A program made the position numbers and the translations under genes. A stretch of DNA of 64,000 nucleotides from Patagioenas fasciata (taxonomy: Eukaryota; Chordata; Aves; Columbiformes; Columbidae), in assembly GCF_037038585.1 (NCBI RefSeq), contig NC_092522.1, positions 125,408,661-125,472,660 of the forward strand, given 5' to 3'. Position 1 is the first letter of the stretch. Every line of letters starts with the position of its first letter. The notes under the pieces are model-generated. The model had not been told where the DNA came from, did no database searches, and was given only the letters and a program-made list of their open reading frames with translations. Below are positions 34,462-43,922 of the stretch, piece after piece.

Positions 34462-35311
34462 TTGTCACCAGGGGCTCAGGCATTGTCACCAGGGCCTCAG
34501 GTATTGTATTATCACCAGGGGCTCAGGCACTGTCACCAGGGGCTCAGGCACTGTCATCAGGGCCTCAGGCATTGTCACCAGGGGCTCAGGCATTGTCACC
34601 AGGGCCTCAGGTATTGTATTATCACCAGGGGCTCAGGCATTGTCAATAGGGGCTCAGGTATTGTATTGTCACCAGGGGCTCAGGTATTGTCACTAGGGGC
34701 TCAGGTATTGTATTATCACCAGGGGCTCAGGTATTGTCAATAGGGGCTCAGGTATTGTATTGTCACCAGGGGCTCAGGCACTGTCATCAGGAGCTCAGGC
34801 ATTGTCACCAGGGGCTCAGGTATTTTATTGTCACCAGGGGCTCAGGCATTGTCACCAGGGGCTCAGGTATTTTATTGTCACCAGGGGCTCAGGCATTGTC
34901 ACCAGGGGCTCAGGTATTGTATTGTCACCAGGGGCTCAGGCATTGTATTGTCACCAAGGGCTCAGGCACTGTCACCAGGAGCTCAGGCATTGTCACCAGG
35001 GGCTCAGGTATTGTATTGTCATCAGGAGCTCAGGCATTGTCACCAGGGGCTCAGGTATTGTCAATAGGGGCTCAGGTATTGTATTGTCACCAGGGGCTCA
35101 GGCACTGTCATCAGGAGCTCAGGCACTGTCACCAGGGGCTCAGGCACTGTCACCAGGGGCTCAGGCACTGTCACCAGGGGCTCAGGCAGTGTCACCAGGA
35201 GCTCAGGCATTGTCACCAGGGGCTCAGGTATTGTATTGTCACCAGGGGCTCAGGCATTGTATTGTCACCAAGGGCTCAGGTACTGTCACCAGGGGCTCAG
35301 GCTTCCTCCCT
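34462..35311. repeat. 21/26-bp minisatellite (ATTGTCACCAGGGGCTCAGG)
   Basis: About 36 units of two lengths: 21 bases, and a 26-base form with an added TATTG. Variants include ACTGTCATCAGGAGC and ATTGTCAATAGGGGC. The array begins about 450 bases past the DTNB stop. Two unit variants contain TTTATT (34824-34829 and 34871-34876), which on the minus strand is AATAAA. Confidence 0.95.
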
Positions 35312-35763
35312 CACCACTATGGCCGCTCTCCCGCCACCTGTCTGTCCGTCCATCTGTTGTGCCGTATTATAACTTGAAGCGGTGCCTCTTTGAGGGCAGG
35401 GATCATCTTTTCAGCACATCTGGGCAGCGTTCAGTGCAGCAGGGCCCCGTTTCCCGGCCGAGGCCCCTCGCTGTGGAAGCAATACTACTAAACCAGGAGA
35501 CCATTCTGCTCCCGCTGAAGCTAAAGGTGTTTTCCCGCTGTCTGCAGCAGGAACAGAACCGGGTCTTAGCAAGGGAAACCTGACGTGCTCTGGAAGGGCT
35601 GCGGAGCGACGGGCAGGCGGGGAACGTCCCTCACCTCGTGCAGAAGCAGGAGGTAAAGGACAAGGGCAGGAGGTGACCAGGGCGCTGCCCGGTGCCTGCA
35701 GAGACGGGCGTTAAACACAGCCCTGTGCTCACCTGCATCGCCGTGCAGCCGGCGGCCGTCCAG
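35312..35763 (-). other. DTNB: DTNB 3' UTR (probable)
   Basis: About 450 bases of unique sequence between the stop codon and the 21/26-bp array. There is no AATAAA on the minus strand within it, so the transcript probably ends in or beyond the array. Confidence 0.5.
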
Positions 35764-35768
35764 CTAAC
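35764..35768 (-). CDS. DTNB: DTNB terminal coding exon (last codon and stop)
   Basis: On the minus strand the acceptor TGCCCCTGTGTGTTGCAG (cag at 35769-35771) is followed by GTTAG. The preceding exon (40134-40187) ends with one base, G, so the join makes GGT (Gly) then the stop TAG. Human beta-dystrobrevin ends KDRG; this one ends KDQG. The phase, the single Gly and the immediate stop all fit. The exon continues as 3' UTR towards lower coordinates. A second GTGAGC donor-like site at 35727-35732 is present, but the next acceptor is too close for a normal intron. Confidence 0.82.
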
Positions 35769-36079
35769 CTGCAACACACAGGGGCACCGTTAGGACCTGG
35801 GCAATATGTCCTCCTCTAAAACGAAACGTCTGCCCTCCCCATCCCCTATTGCCCCGTGGGTGACGCAGCTCGGCACCACGACAGCTCCGCGGCACAGGGT
35901 ACACGGCAAGTCCTCGGTGGGTAAACAGGAAAGCGCTCCCAATCTTCCCGAACCCACAACCCAGCGGTGCCGGACACGGTCCCATCCAGCCCCCCGCAGC
36001 ACCAGGCTGCTCGGGACGGGGGCTGCAGGTTCTGGTGCAAACCCCACAGCCTCCAACCTGTGCTGCTGCTTGACCACCG

Positions 36080-36540
36080 TTACGGTAAAGAAGTATTTTC
36101 TACCCTTAAACAGAATTGCCTGTATTTCACCTGTGCCCAGGGCCTCTTTTCACCGGGCACCACAGTTCTGGCTCAGTTTCCTTTTCCATCAGGTATGTGT
36201 ACACATTGTTTTCCCAGCCTCTCCTCATGGGACAGATGCCACAAGGCGTCCATCGTCACCGGGCTCTCTCCAGTCTGCCCATGTCCCTCCTGTACTGGGG
36301 AGCCCAGCACTGAGCAGAGGGCAGGACCGTCCCCCCCCGCCCTGCAGATGCTTTGCCCAGCACCGCCCAGGGCACCGTTTCCCTGCTGTGCCCAAGGACC
36401 TGCTGCTGCCCCACGGTCACCCTGGTGTCCCCCAGGACGCTGAGGTTCTCCTCTGCAAAGCTGCTCTCCGGACGGGTCCCCTCCAGCACGTCCGTGCCCG
36501 GGGCTGCTCCCAGGACTTTGCACTTCTCCGTGCTGAGCTG
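36080..36540 (-). mobile_element. older CR1 fragment, 3' end missing
   Basis: GGTAAAGAAGTATTTTCTA, TGTACACATTG, CCCAGCCTCTCCTCATGGGA and TCTGCCCATGTCCCTCCTG are blocks of reversed CR1. The usual terminal ATTCTGTG tail is absent on the low side. Divergence is high. Confidence 0.75.
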
Positions 36541-36552
36541 CACGAACCAACA

Positions 36553-36945
36553 CAGAATCACACAGCGCCAGCCTGGAAGGGACCCCACGGTTCATCTGGT
36601 CCAACCTTTCCCTGGTCTGGCCAAGCTGGCCCAGCCCTGACCAGCTGAATCTTCAACGTGTCCAGCGTTGGGGAACCCACCACTGCCCTGGGGAGCTCAT
36701 TCCAATGGCTGATCCTTCTCCTTGGGAAAAATTCCTCTTGAGTCCAACCGGAACCTTCCCAGCAGTAACTTGTACCTGTTGCTCCTCGGTTTTTCCACGA
36801 GGTTCCCGTCTCCCCAGCCTGTCCCGGTCCCCAGCGGGACCCTCTGCCGGACCAGCTGCTGCTCCTGGTTGGGGTCATCCGCAAAACTGCCCGGGATGGA
36901 CCCTGCCCTGCCCTCCAGGAGCTCATCACAGCTCTTGAGTGTAAG
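36553..36945 (-). mobile_element. CR1 LINE 3' fragment, older subfamily
   Basis: Opens with CAGAATCACACAGC, the reversed tail, then CTGGAAGGGACCCC and TCATTCCAATGGCTGATCC. It is a different subfamily from its neighbours. Confidence 0.82.
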
Positions 36946-36949
36946 GTGG

Positions 36950-37640
36950 GAACGAACTGTTGGAGAGCAGTGTAGGGAAAGGGAGCTGGGGGTCCTGGGG
37001 ACAGCAGGGTGAGCATGAGCCAGCACTGGGCCCTTGTGGCCAGGAAGCCAATGGGACCTGGGGTGGGTTAGAAGGGGGTGGTCAGTAGGTCAGAGAGGTT
37101 CTCCTGCCCCTCTGCTCTGCCCTGGGGAGACCACACCTGGAATATTGTGTCCAGTTGTGGCCCCTCAGTTCCAGAAGGACAGGGAACTGCTGCAGAGAGT
37201 CCAGCGCAGCCACCAAGATGCTGAAGGGAGTGGAGCATCTCCCGTGTGAGGAAAGGCTGAGGGAGCTGGGGCTCTGGAGCTGGAGAAGAGGAGACTGAGG
37301 GGGGACTCATTCCTGGGGATCAATATGGAAAGGGGCAGTGTCAGGAGGATGGAGCCAGGCTCTTCTGGGTGACAACCAGTGACAGGACAAGGGGCAATGG
37401 GTGCAAACTGGAACACAGGAGGTTCCACTGAAAGAGAAGCAACTTGTTGGGGGTGAGGGTGTCAGAGCCTGGCCCAGGCTGCCCAGGGAGGTTGTGGAGT
37501 CTCCTTCTCTGCAGACATTCAAACCCGCCTGGACCCCTTCCTGTGGAACCTCAGCTGGGTGTTCCTGCTCCATGGGGGGATTGCACTGGATGAGCTTTCC
37601 AGGGCCCCTCCAGCCCCTGACATCCTGGGATCACATGCGC
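36950..37640 (+). mobile_element. young CR1 LINE 3' fragment (longest copy)
   Basis: Starts near GGGAAAGGGAGCTGGGGGTC and runs through AATATTGTGTCCAGTTGTGG and GACAAGGGGCAATGGGTGCA to AGCCCCTGACATCCTGGGAT. It is near-identical, in opposite orientation, to copies at 40320-40897, 48476-48846 and 57468-58030. Confidence 0.92.
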
Positions 37641-38257
37641 TTCCCTGAGGCAGACGGCTGCACGGACTCCAGGTTTCATCATCATCATCAGTATTTCAAT
37701 TCGGTTCTTTTTGGCTGAACAGATCTGATGGGGCTGCAAACCAAGTGCTTCCTTCCAGCCATCTGACAGAGTGGATCACAGCACTTCAGTCCCTTCTCTA
37801 GTGATTTGGGGGTTACAAAGTCCAAAGAACCAATACATGTAGAGTCTCAATTCAGGTGACATCCCCACGAGTTCTCCTCCTGGTCACCACCAGCAGCACC
37901 GTGTCTGGGAGAGGGGCGGCAGGACCACGGCCCACGGGGACAGCCCTTGCTGAGCGGGTGTCCCACCGGCAGTAACGCCCTGCCATGGATGGACACGTCA
38001 CAGCACGTGCCACGAAGGGGGACCACAAAGCGCCGAGGCTGGCTGAACGCCATGGGGTGACGTTGAACACGACTGGATGGAGATGGCTCTGCCAGCTCCC
38101 AACCGGGCTCTTCTGCAGCCTGGAAACCCGCGTAAGCATCTTCTCTGGAGATGCTGCTTGCTTTGTAATCCCAGCCAAAACCAACGCAGCCAACCTGGAG
38201 TCTTCAGGAATGATCTCATCCTGCTACAGCCACATCACACCCCTGCTGCATCACAGC
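37641..38257. other. DTNB intronic sequence
   Basis: Unique, with a short CAT repeat at 37677-37690. Nothing else is recognised. Confidence 0.5.
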
Positions 38258-38345
38258 ATCACAGCATGGTTTGGGTTGAAGGGACCTTCTAAGCTCATCT
38301 GGTCCCCCCCGCCATGAGCATCTTCACCAGCTCAGGTTGCTCAGT
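38258..38345 (-). mobile_element. short CR1 3' fragment
   Basis: CATGGTTTGGGTTGAAGGGA then CTCATCTGGTCC and TCACCAGCTCAGGTTGCTCA identify reversed CR1. Confidence 0.82.
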
Positions 38346-39867
38346 CTCATCCGGCATTTGAACGTCAGCCTCTCCAGTGGGGAAACGAGCTCTGGGGTTG
38401 ATTAATTAGGAGAAATATGACACAAGTGTGTGAGGAAAGTCGCAGAGGAGCCCAAGGGCGATGCTGTCCCTAGGAAACACGTGCAGCCGTGTCCCCGCGA
38501 GGAGCAGCGTCGCCCTGTCCACGCCGGCGCAGAAGCTGGGGACGCAGGAGCCGCGGGCGATCTTCGTCCTTGCGCACAGAGGATGGAGGAGGGACGGGGG
38601 CGCAGAGTCACCGTGGAGAGGCCGGAGTGACGTGGGGACCCCAGCGTCCCGGACACGCGTCCCCGTGGGTGCCACGGCTGAGCAGAGAGCCCAGAAAGCC
38701 CAGAGCCCTATCCCACGTGTGCGCTGGCGTCTGCAGGAGGGCTCCGTTTATATAGCGGCCATTCCTCGAGTCTTCTGCCGCAGTTTCGTCGCTAGCTCTG
38801 TGCCATTAAGGAACCACTCACTCTCCGGCAGGGATAATATTTACATTCCACACAAAGGCTCTTGGACCAAGTTCTGCTTTTGGTTACACGTCTCCATCCC
38901 CCCCCCAAACTCCAGCGCTGCTGCAATGAGTAACAGAGCCGGATTTGTCTCACTACGTCTCCACTGCCATACATCATATTTCAGCTCTTCCAAATCCCCC
39001 TTTCACCGTTTCCCACGCAAGATACAAAGCACTTCTGGCAAAAAGCAGAAGGGGCATCTGCTAAGCATCTAAAATATTTAACTGAAGAAGAATGTTCTGG
39101 GGCAAAGCGAGCCCTGTGATTCAGAGCCAGCGCGATTCCGCTTCGAAAGCTCCTGTTTCAGCTAAAATCAAACTCACTGCACTTCATCCTACAAACTTAC
39201 AAGGTCTACTACCGATGCACTTCTCCATACACACTTGTAATGTGCAATACCGATGGACAAACCACCAGGAAGCCTTTCCAAACCCCCAAAGGCTTTGCGG
39301 AACTGGCTGGACAGGAAAACTCCGGAAAACAAGCTCTTTTGGGGAGAAATGTGAGCCCCGCCACCGCCGCTTTGCCGGGGGAAAACGCGCGTGAAACAGA
39401 AAAAGGGTAAAAATGTCCAGTTTGTTGATGCTGAAATGAGTTCTGGCTCAATGAGGCAAACGCTTGGGCCGACTCAAACCTGGCCAAGTCCGCTTCTCAC
39501 GCTTTGCTTAAAGCAGAGGAGGCAGAAGCCAAGAGCCCCGAGCGAGGTCCGGGAGCGGCGCCGGTGCCGGCAGGAGGAGCCGGTCCCTGCAGACCCCAAC
39601 CCGCGCGCCCCACGCCTGCGCCGACGGCTCCCAGCCCCACGCGGCTCCGTTTGCGTGTGTTGTGGGGCCACCAAAGGCAGCCGTGACCTGGGGACCTGCA
39701 GCCGGGAGCCGAAAGGGACCCCCGGTGCCACCGCGCTCGAGCACGGCGCTGCCCACGCGGGATCGCCCGCAGCAGAGCGGCTCCCAGCGGGAAAACGGTC
39801 CTGAAAGCCGAACACACGGGCTGGAGAAACCCGGAGGGACCTCAGCGCGAGCCACGGTGGATGCTCC
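38346..39867. other. DTNB intronic sequence
   Basis: Unique, with lower GC at about 38750-39450. No exon or repeat is recognised. Confidence 0.45.
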
Positions 39868-40052
39868 TCCTGAAAAGGGCTGTGGGGCATTGGAACAGGC
39901 TGCCCAGGGCAGTGCTGGAGTCACCATCCCTGGAGGGCTGGACAGACGGACATGAGGTTCTCAGGGACATGGGGCAGTGCTGGGCTGGGTTATGGTTGGA
40001 CTCCATGATCTTGAGGGGCTTTTCCAACCAAAATGATTCTGTGATTCTATGA
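39868..40052 (+). mobile_element. CR1 LINE 3' fragment
   Basis: GGGCTGTGGGGCATTGGAAC, GCAGTGCTGGAGTCACCATC and the full tail ATGATTCTGTGATTCTATGA are present. The orientation is opposite to DTNB. Confidence 0.9.
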
Positions 40053-40133
40053 AATGGAGCTGGGAAAGCGAGCTCCTGCAGAGCAGCAAATCAGAACGTG
40101 CCCTATAGCCCATCTACAGCTACACCCCCTTAC

Positions 40134-40187
40134 CTTGGTCCTTTCCATTCTGCATTTTTTCTGTTTCTTCTTCGTCTTCTTCCTCTG
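40134..40187 (-). CDS. DTNB: DTNB penultimate coding exon (acidic C-terminal tail)
   Basis: The minus strand reads acceptor TTTTGTTTTGAAG (aag at 40188-40190) and donor CCAAG|gtaagg at 40128-40133. The exon is 54 bases. Joined to the G left by the exon at 43241-43330 it reads A-EEEDEEETEKMQNGKDQ plus one base. Human beta-dystrobrevin has AEEGAEEEEEKMQNGKDRG at its C-terminus, so motif, acidity and phases agree. The exon is too short to stand out as an open frame. It is closely flanked by CR1 copies at 39868-40052 and 40320-40897. As far as I recall, alpha-dystrobrevin (DTNA) has a much longer tail here, so DTNB is favoured. Confidence 0.92.
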
Positions 40188-40319
40188 CTTCAAAACAAAA
40201 GAAAAAAAGTGCATGTGAGGCAAGCAGGTGAGAGAACGTGGAGAACCTTTTTGGGGCGAGGAAGAACCGGCTCTGCAGGCACAGCTGACATTGGAGGAGA
40301 AGGAGGACGGGAGCTCGGG

Positions 40320-40897
40320 ATCACAGAATCACAGAGTCCCAGAGTGTCAGGGGTTGGAGGGCCCTGGAAAGCTCATCCAGTGCAATCCCCCCGGAGCAGG
40401 AACACCCAGCTGAGGTTCCACAGGAAGGGGTCCAGGCGGGTTTGAATGTCTGCAGAGAAGGAGACTCCACAACCTCCCTGGGCAGCCTGGGCCAGGCTCT
40501 GCCACCCTCACCCTCAACAAGTTGCTTCTCCTCTTTCAGTGGAACCTCCTGTGTTCCAGTTTGCACCCATTGCCCCTTGTCCTGTCACTGGTTGTCACCC
40601 AGAAGAGCCTGGCTCCATCCTCCTGACACTGCCCCTTTCCATATTGATCCCCAGGAATGAGTCCCCCCTCAGTCTCCTCTTCTCCAGCTCCAGAGCCCCA
40701 GCTCCCTCAGCCTTTCCTCACACGGGAGATGCTCCACTCCCTTCAGCATCTTGGTGGCTGCGCTGGACTCTCTCCAGCAGTTCCCTGTCCTTCTGGAGCT
40801 GAGGGGCCACAACTGGACACAATATTCCAGGGGTGGTCTCCCCAGGGCAGAGCAGAGGGGCAGGAGAACCTCTCTGACCTGCTGACCACCCCCAAAG
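40320..40897 (-). mobile_element. young CR1 LINE 3' fragment
   Basis: Opens with ATCACAGAATCACAGAGTCC (reversed tail) and continues with the same blocks as 36950-37640. The 5' truncation falls after CTGACCACCCCC. It is in the same orientation as DTNB, 133 bases upstream of the 54-base exon. Confidence 0.93.
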
Positions 40898-43240
40898 AGA
40901 AGCTGGATGGCAGCACCACCACCCTTTCCCCAGCACGGTGTTAGAAAGGTCCGCACTCCAGCCTGACGGGATGATCAGAGATCGTGGAGCGTGAGCTGGA
41001 GCACGGCTGGGCAGCAGGCCAGGGCTCTTAGGCTGAGCTCAAATCAAGCACGAACAATGAAAAGGGTTTACGGGGAGGGGAGGCCCTCGGAGGGTCCCTC
41101 CTGGTGTTGGAGGCTTTGCCCACTGGTGTCACTGGACACCTTGTGTGGGCAAAGCCACCCAGCTGGTGACAGGCGAGAGCCGCTGGGTCATTATATTTAA
41201 CTCCGGTTAAGCTGAAGGGAGTTTATGGGCAGGCTCATATTCACCAGCAGAGAGTGGGAGCAGAAGGTCACATTCTTCTGCAGATGGGGGCTCATATCTC
41301 TCCGCACAACATTTCGGTGAGCCCTGTGTAAACAGGTAACAGTCATGGCGAGCGGGGCTATCACCCTGCCCACCCCACACGCCGGGGAGCAAAGAGACAG
41401 GGAAAACCTGCAATAAAAGGCACCGTTTGAAAACCCGAAGCACTTTGATTATCTGACCCAAAGGGATCTATAAACACCTGCTCTCTTTGCCGCTCTGACA
41501 CCCGGGAGTCACACAGCCCCTGCCCACCCGGTGACGGGCACCGACGTGTCCTTAACGCGAGGGCAGGGATCACCGACCAAACCAAACGCGGTTCTAACAA
41601 CTCGGGCCGTGACCTGCAGCCCGGCAGCTGCGCGGGTCCTGAACCTGCTCTGCAGGGCCGAGTCGGCCCCAGCAGCATCGCACCCCCCGGGACCAGCACC
41701 GCCCGCCCTTTTGAGCTCGGCTGGAGTAAAACCGGTACCAGCGCTCGGGTGCAGCACCAGAGGGGACAGCGGGGACAGCCAGCGCACCTCGGGAGGCCCC
41801 TCCGGGACGGGTGACCCGAGCGGAGTCCCCCGGCCCCGAGCGGTTCTCGGGCGCTGCAGAGGCGGAGGCAGCGCGGCGTGGGCGCTGTGCGCTGGCTCAC
41901 CAGCGCTCCGGCACAATGCCGCGGCTAAATCGGGGAGCCCGGGGCTGGAGGAGGTGTCTGTTCTCACAGTTACCTCCGGGACAACGCGCGTTCAATCCCG
42001 CCGACTCTCATCAGCTGAGGATAACTCATGCTCTTCCTAATGTACACAAACCAAATGATTTCAGATACTTTCAAGGGAGCCTTTTTTAGTAGCTGCGTAT
42101 CCTCAAGTAGGAGACCGCAATTAATCCCACGCTCTTGTGCTGAGAGCAGAAAGGCCCCGGCTGCACTGCAGGCAGCTGCTCTGGGCAGGTTTGCCCGCGG
42201 GCTCCAGCCCAGAGAGAAGCGAGCTGTGCGTCCCGAGCGCCGTGATTTATGGAAGCAACGCCGAGCCCTTCGCCGCAACGGCACCGCGATGCCGCTGTCG
42301 TACATGAAAGGCTTTATTAACTCACAGCTGCCAAGGCGCGGGGCTTAGACCGAGAATTTACTGCTTAGCAGTAAAATATCAACCCGGTTTATAACTGTGA
42401 CTTCTCCATTGAGGGCAGTGGGAACAAAGAGCCGAACTGTTTTTAATCCGGAGCTTGGTGAGTTTATTGGGGGGATTATGTGGTGCCACTACCAGATAGA
42501 GCAAGGGGCTGGGGTGGCACGAAACAGACGCCATGGGCCTCGGTCTGAGAGCAGAACGCTTTGCTTCTTTCTTAGGAGAGAAGGCAACACACAACAGACC
42601 TGCTGGGATCCTAACTGGTGTACACAGCAGCACCCGTGAGGCTCCAGAGCCACAGGACATGTCCCTGGAGCTCAGCAGAGCTGCTCCAGCCCCATCGGGG
42701 CGTTCGCCTCCACCGGCACAGCAAAAACCACAGAGGGGATCATTAGCTGTTTTTCCACAGCGCTGTTTACTCCACTTGCAATTGGCCTCGCGTGTATTTA
42801 CTAAATATTTGCGATTTGGGCATCTGCGGGAGATTGGCTGCAGAGGAGCCTCACCCGCGGCTCCGGCACCGCTGCCACGCGCCTGGGGACACCCACATGT
42901 GGCTTCTGGCGTCGGGGAGCTCTGGGTGCGCACACCGGGACACGCGTGGCGCAGCGCTCTGCTCGGCGTCCCGGCAGCACCAGCGCCAGCCAGGTGTGCG
43001 TGGGCAGAGCCTCAGCCCCCGCGACCAAATCAATGGGCAGCTGGTCAGAGGCGCTCGGAGCTCTCAGGGATGTCAGCTATGAAAACGATTTTTCATTTTA
43101 CCACTGAACAAATGGGCATATAATCCGGCACTACGCTTTAAAGAGGTTCTACAAACAATAAATCTGGAGGCAAATCTCCAGCTTGTGGCTTCGAGCGCCC
43201 CTTTTTCTGCTGTGCATCCGTGCTGCTGAATAACTCCTAC
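40898..43240 (-). other. DTNB: DTNB intron (remaining unique part)
   Basis: Moderate GC, no exon recognised. A perfect 8-base inverted repeat, TTTACTGC / GCAGTAAA, with loop TTA lies at 42357-42375. Minus-strand AATAAA motifs at about 42314 and 42467 are inside the intron and have no clear role. Confidence 0.6.
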
Positions 43241-43330
43241 CTGAGTGGAGCTCCTTCACCAGCGACGACATGGTGTTGGTGATGGAGTCGGCCGCTACCA
43301 GCAGGTCGTTGCGGAGGTTCCTCCTCGTAC
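43241..43330 (-). CDS. DTNB: DTNB coding exon with the conserved [18 protein letters not shown] block
   Basis: The minus strand has acceptor CTCTGCTGCAG (cag at 43331-43333) and donor CTCAG|gtagga at 43235-43240. The exon is 90 bases with 2 + 87 + 1 phase. Joined to the preceding G it reads [19 protein letters not shown] then [11 protein letters not shown]. This block is essentially invariant in vertebrate dystrobrevins. Dystrobrevins are cytoplasmic partners of dystrophin and syntrophin at the membrane complex; this segment lies C-terminal to the coiled coils. The GTRRN entry and the KELHS exit match beta rather than alpha (SSRRN and KELNS, as I recall them). Confidence 0.96.
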
Positions 43331-43708
43331 CTGCAGCAGAGCACACACAGCGGGATCGCACCGCGCCCCCCTCCCGGCACACGGTGCTGAGCCCCGCGCC
43401 CCCTTGGCTTGGCGAGAGACGGCGATCTGCACCGAACAGCCCGGCGCTGCTCGGCTGCTCTGCTAACGAGCCATCACGCAGCTCTGCGCCCTGACGAGGA
43501 CGCTGCTCGCAGGGCAGACGCTGCTGTCCCCAGAGCGGTGTCACCGGGTGCTGGCCCTGGCGCGGCTCATCCGTCTCCTGCTTCGTGCAGGGCTGTCATT
43601 GCTGCCGGCTCCTCTGCGGCAACCGCTGAGCTTGGAGGGGAACAACCCATAACTGAACTCTCGTGTTCTGCAAAGAATCCTCCCAGGTGTGTGCAGTGCT
43701 GGGGGCTG

Positions 43709-43922
43709 CGCTGCCACCAGTGCCACCAACCTGCCTGGGTCCAGCAGCGCTGCGCTGTCACCAGTGCCACCAACCTGCCCAGTCCCAGCAGCTCTGCGCT
43801 GTCACCAGTGCCACCAACCTGCCTGGGTCCAGCAGCTTTGCGCCATCACCCAGTGCCACCAACCTGCCCGGGTCCAGCAGCTCTGTGCTGTCACCCAGTG
43901 CCACCAACCTGCCCGTGTGCAG
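43709..43922. repeat. 44/45-bp minisatellite in DTNB intron
   Basis: GCCACCAACC recurs at 43722, 43766, 43810, 43855 and 43900, a period of 44 then 45 bases. Confidence 0.93.

Noticed and set aside
35727-35768. 36-base DTNB exon using the GTGAGC donor at 35727-35732
   Set aside because: The nearest acceptor-like site is only about 40 bases further, too short for an intron; a plain 3' UTR is simpler.
36705-37428. short frames repeated at 40442-40944, 48331-48967 and 57581-58134
   Set aside because: The same peptides recur because they come from CR1 copies.
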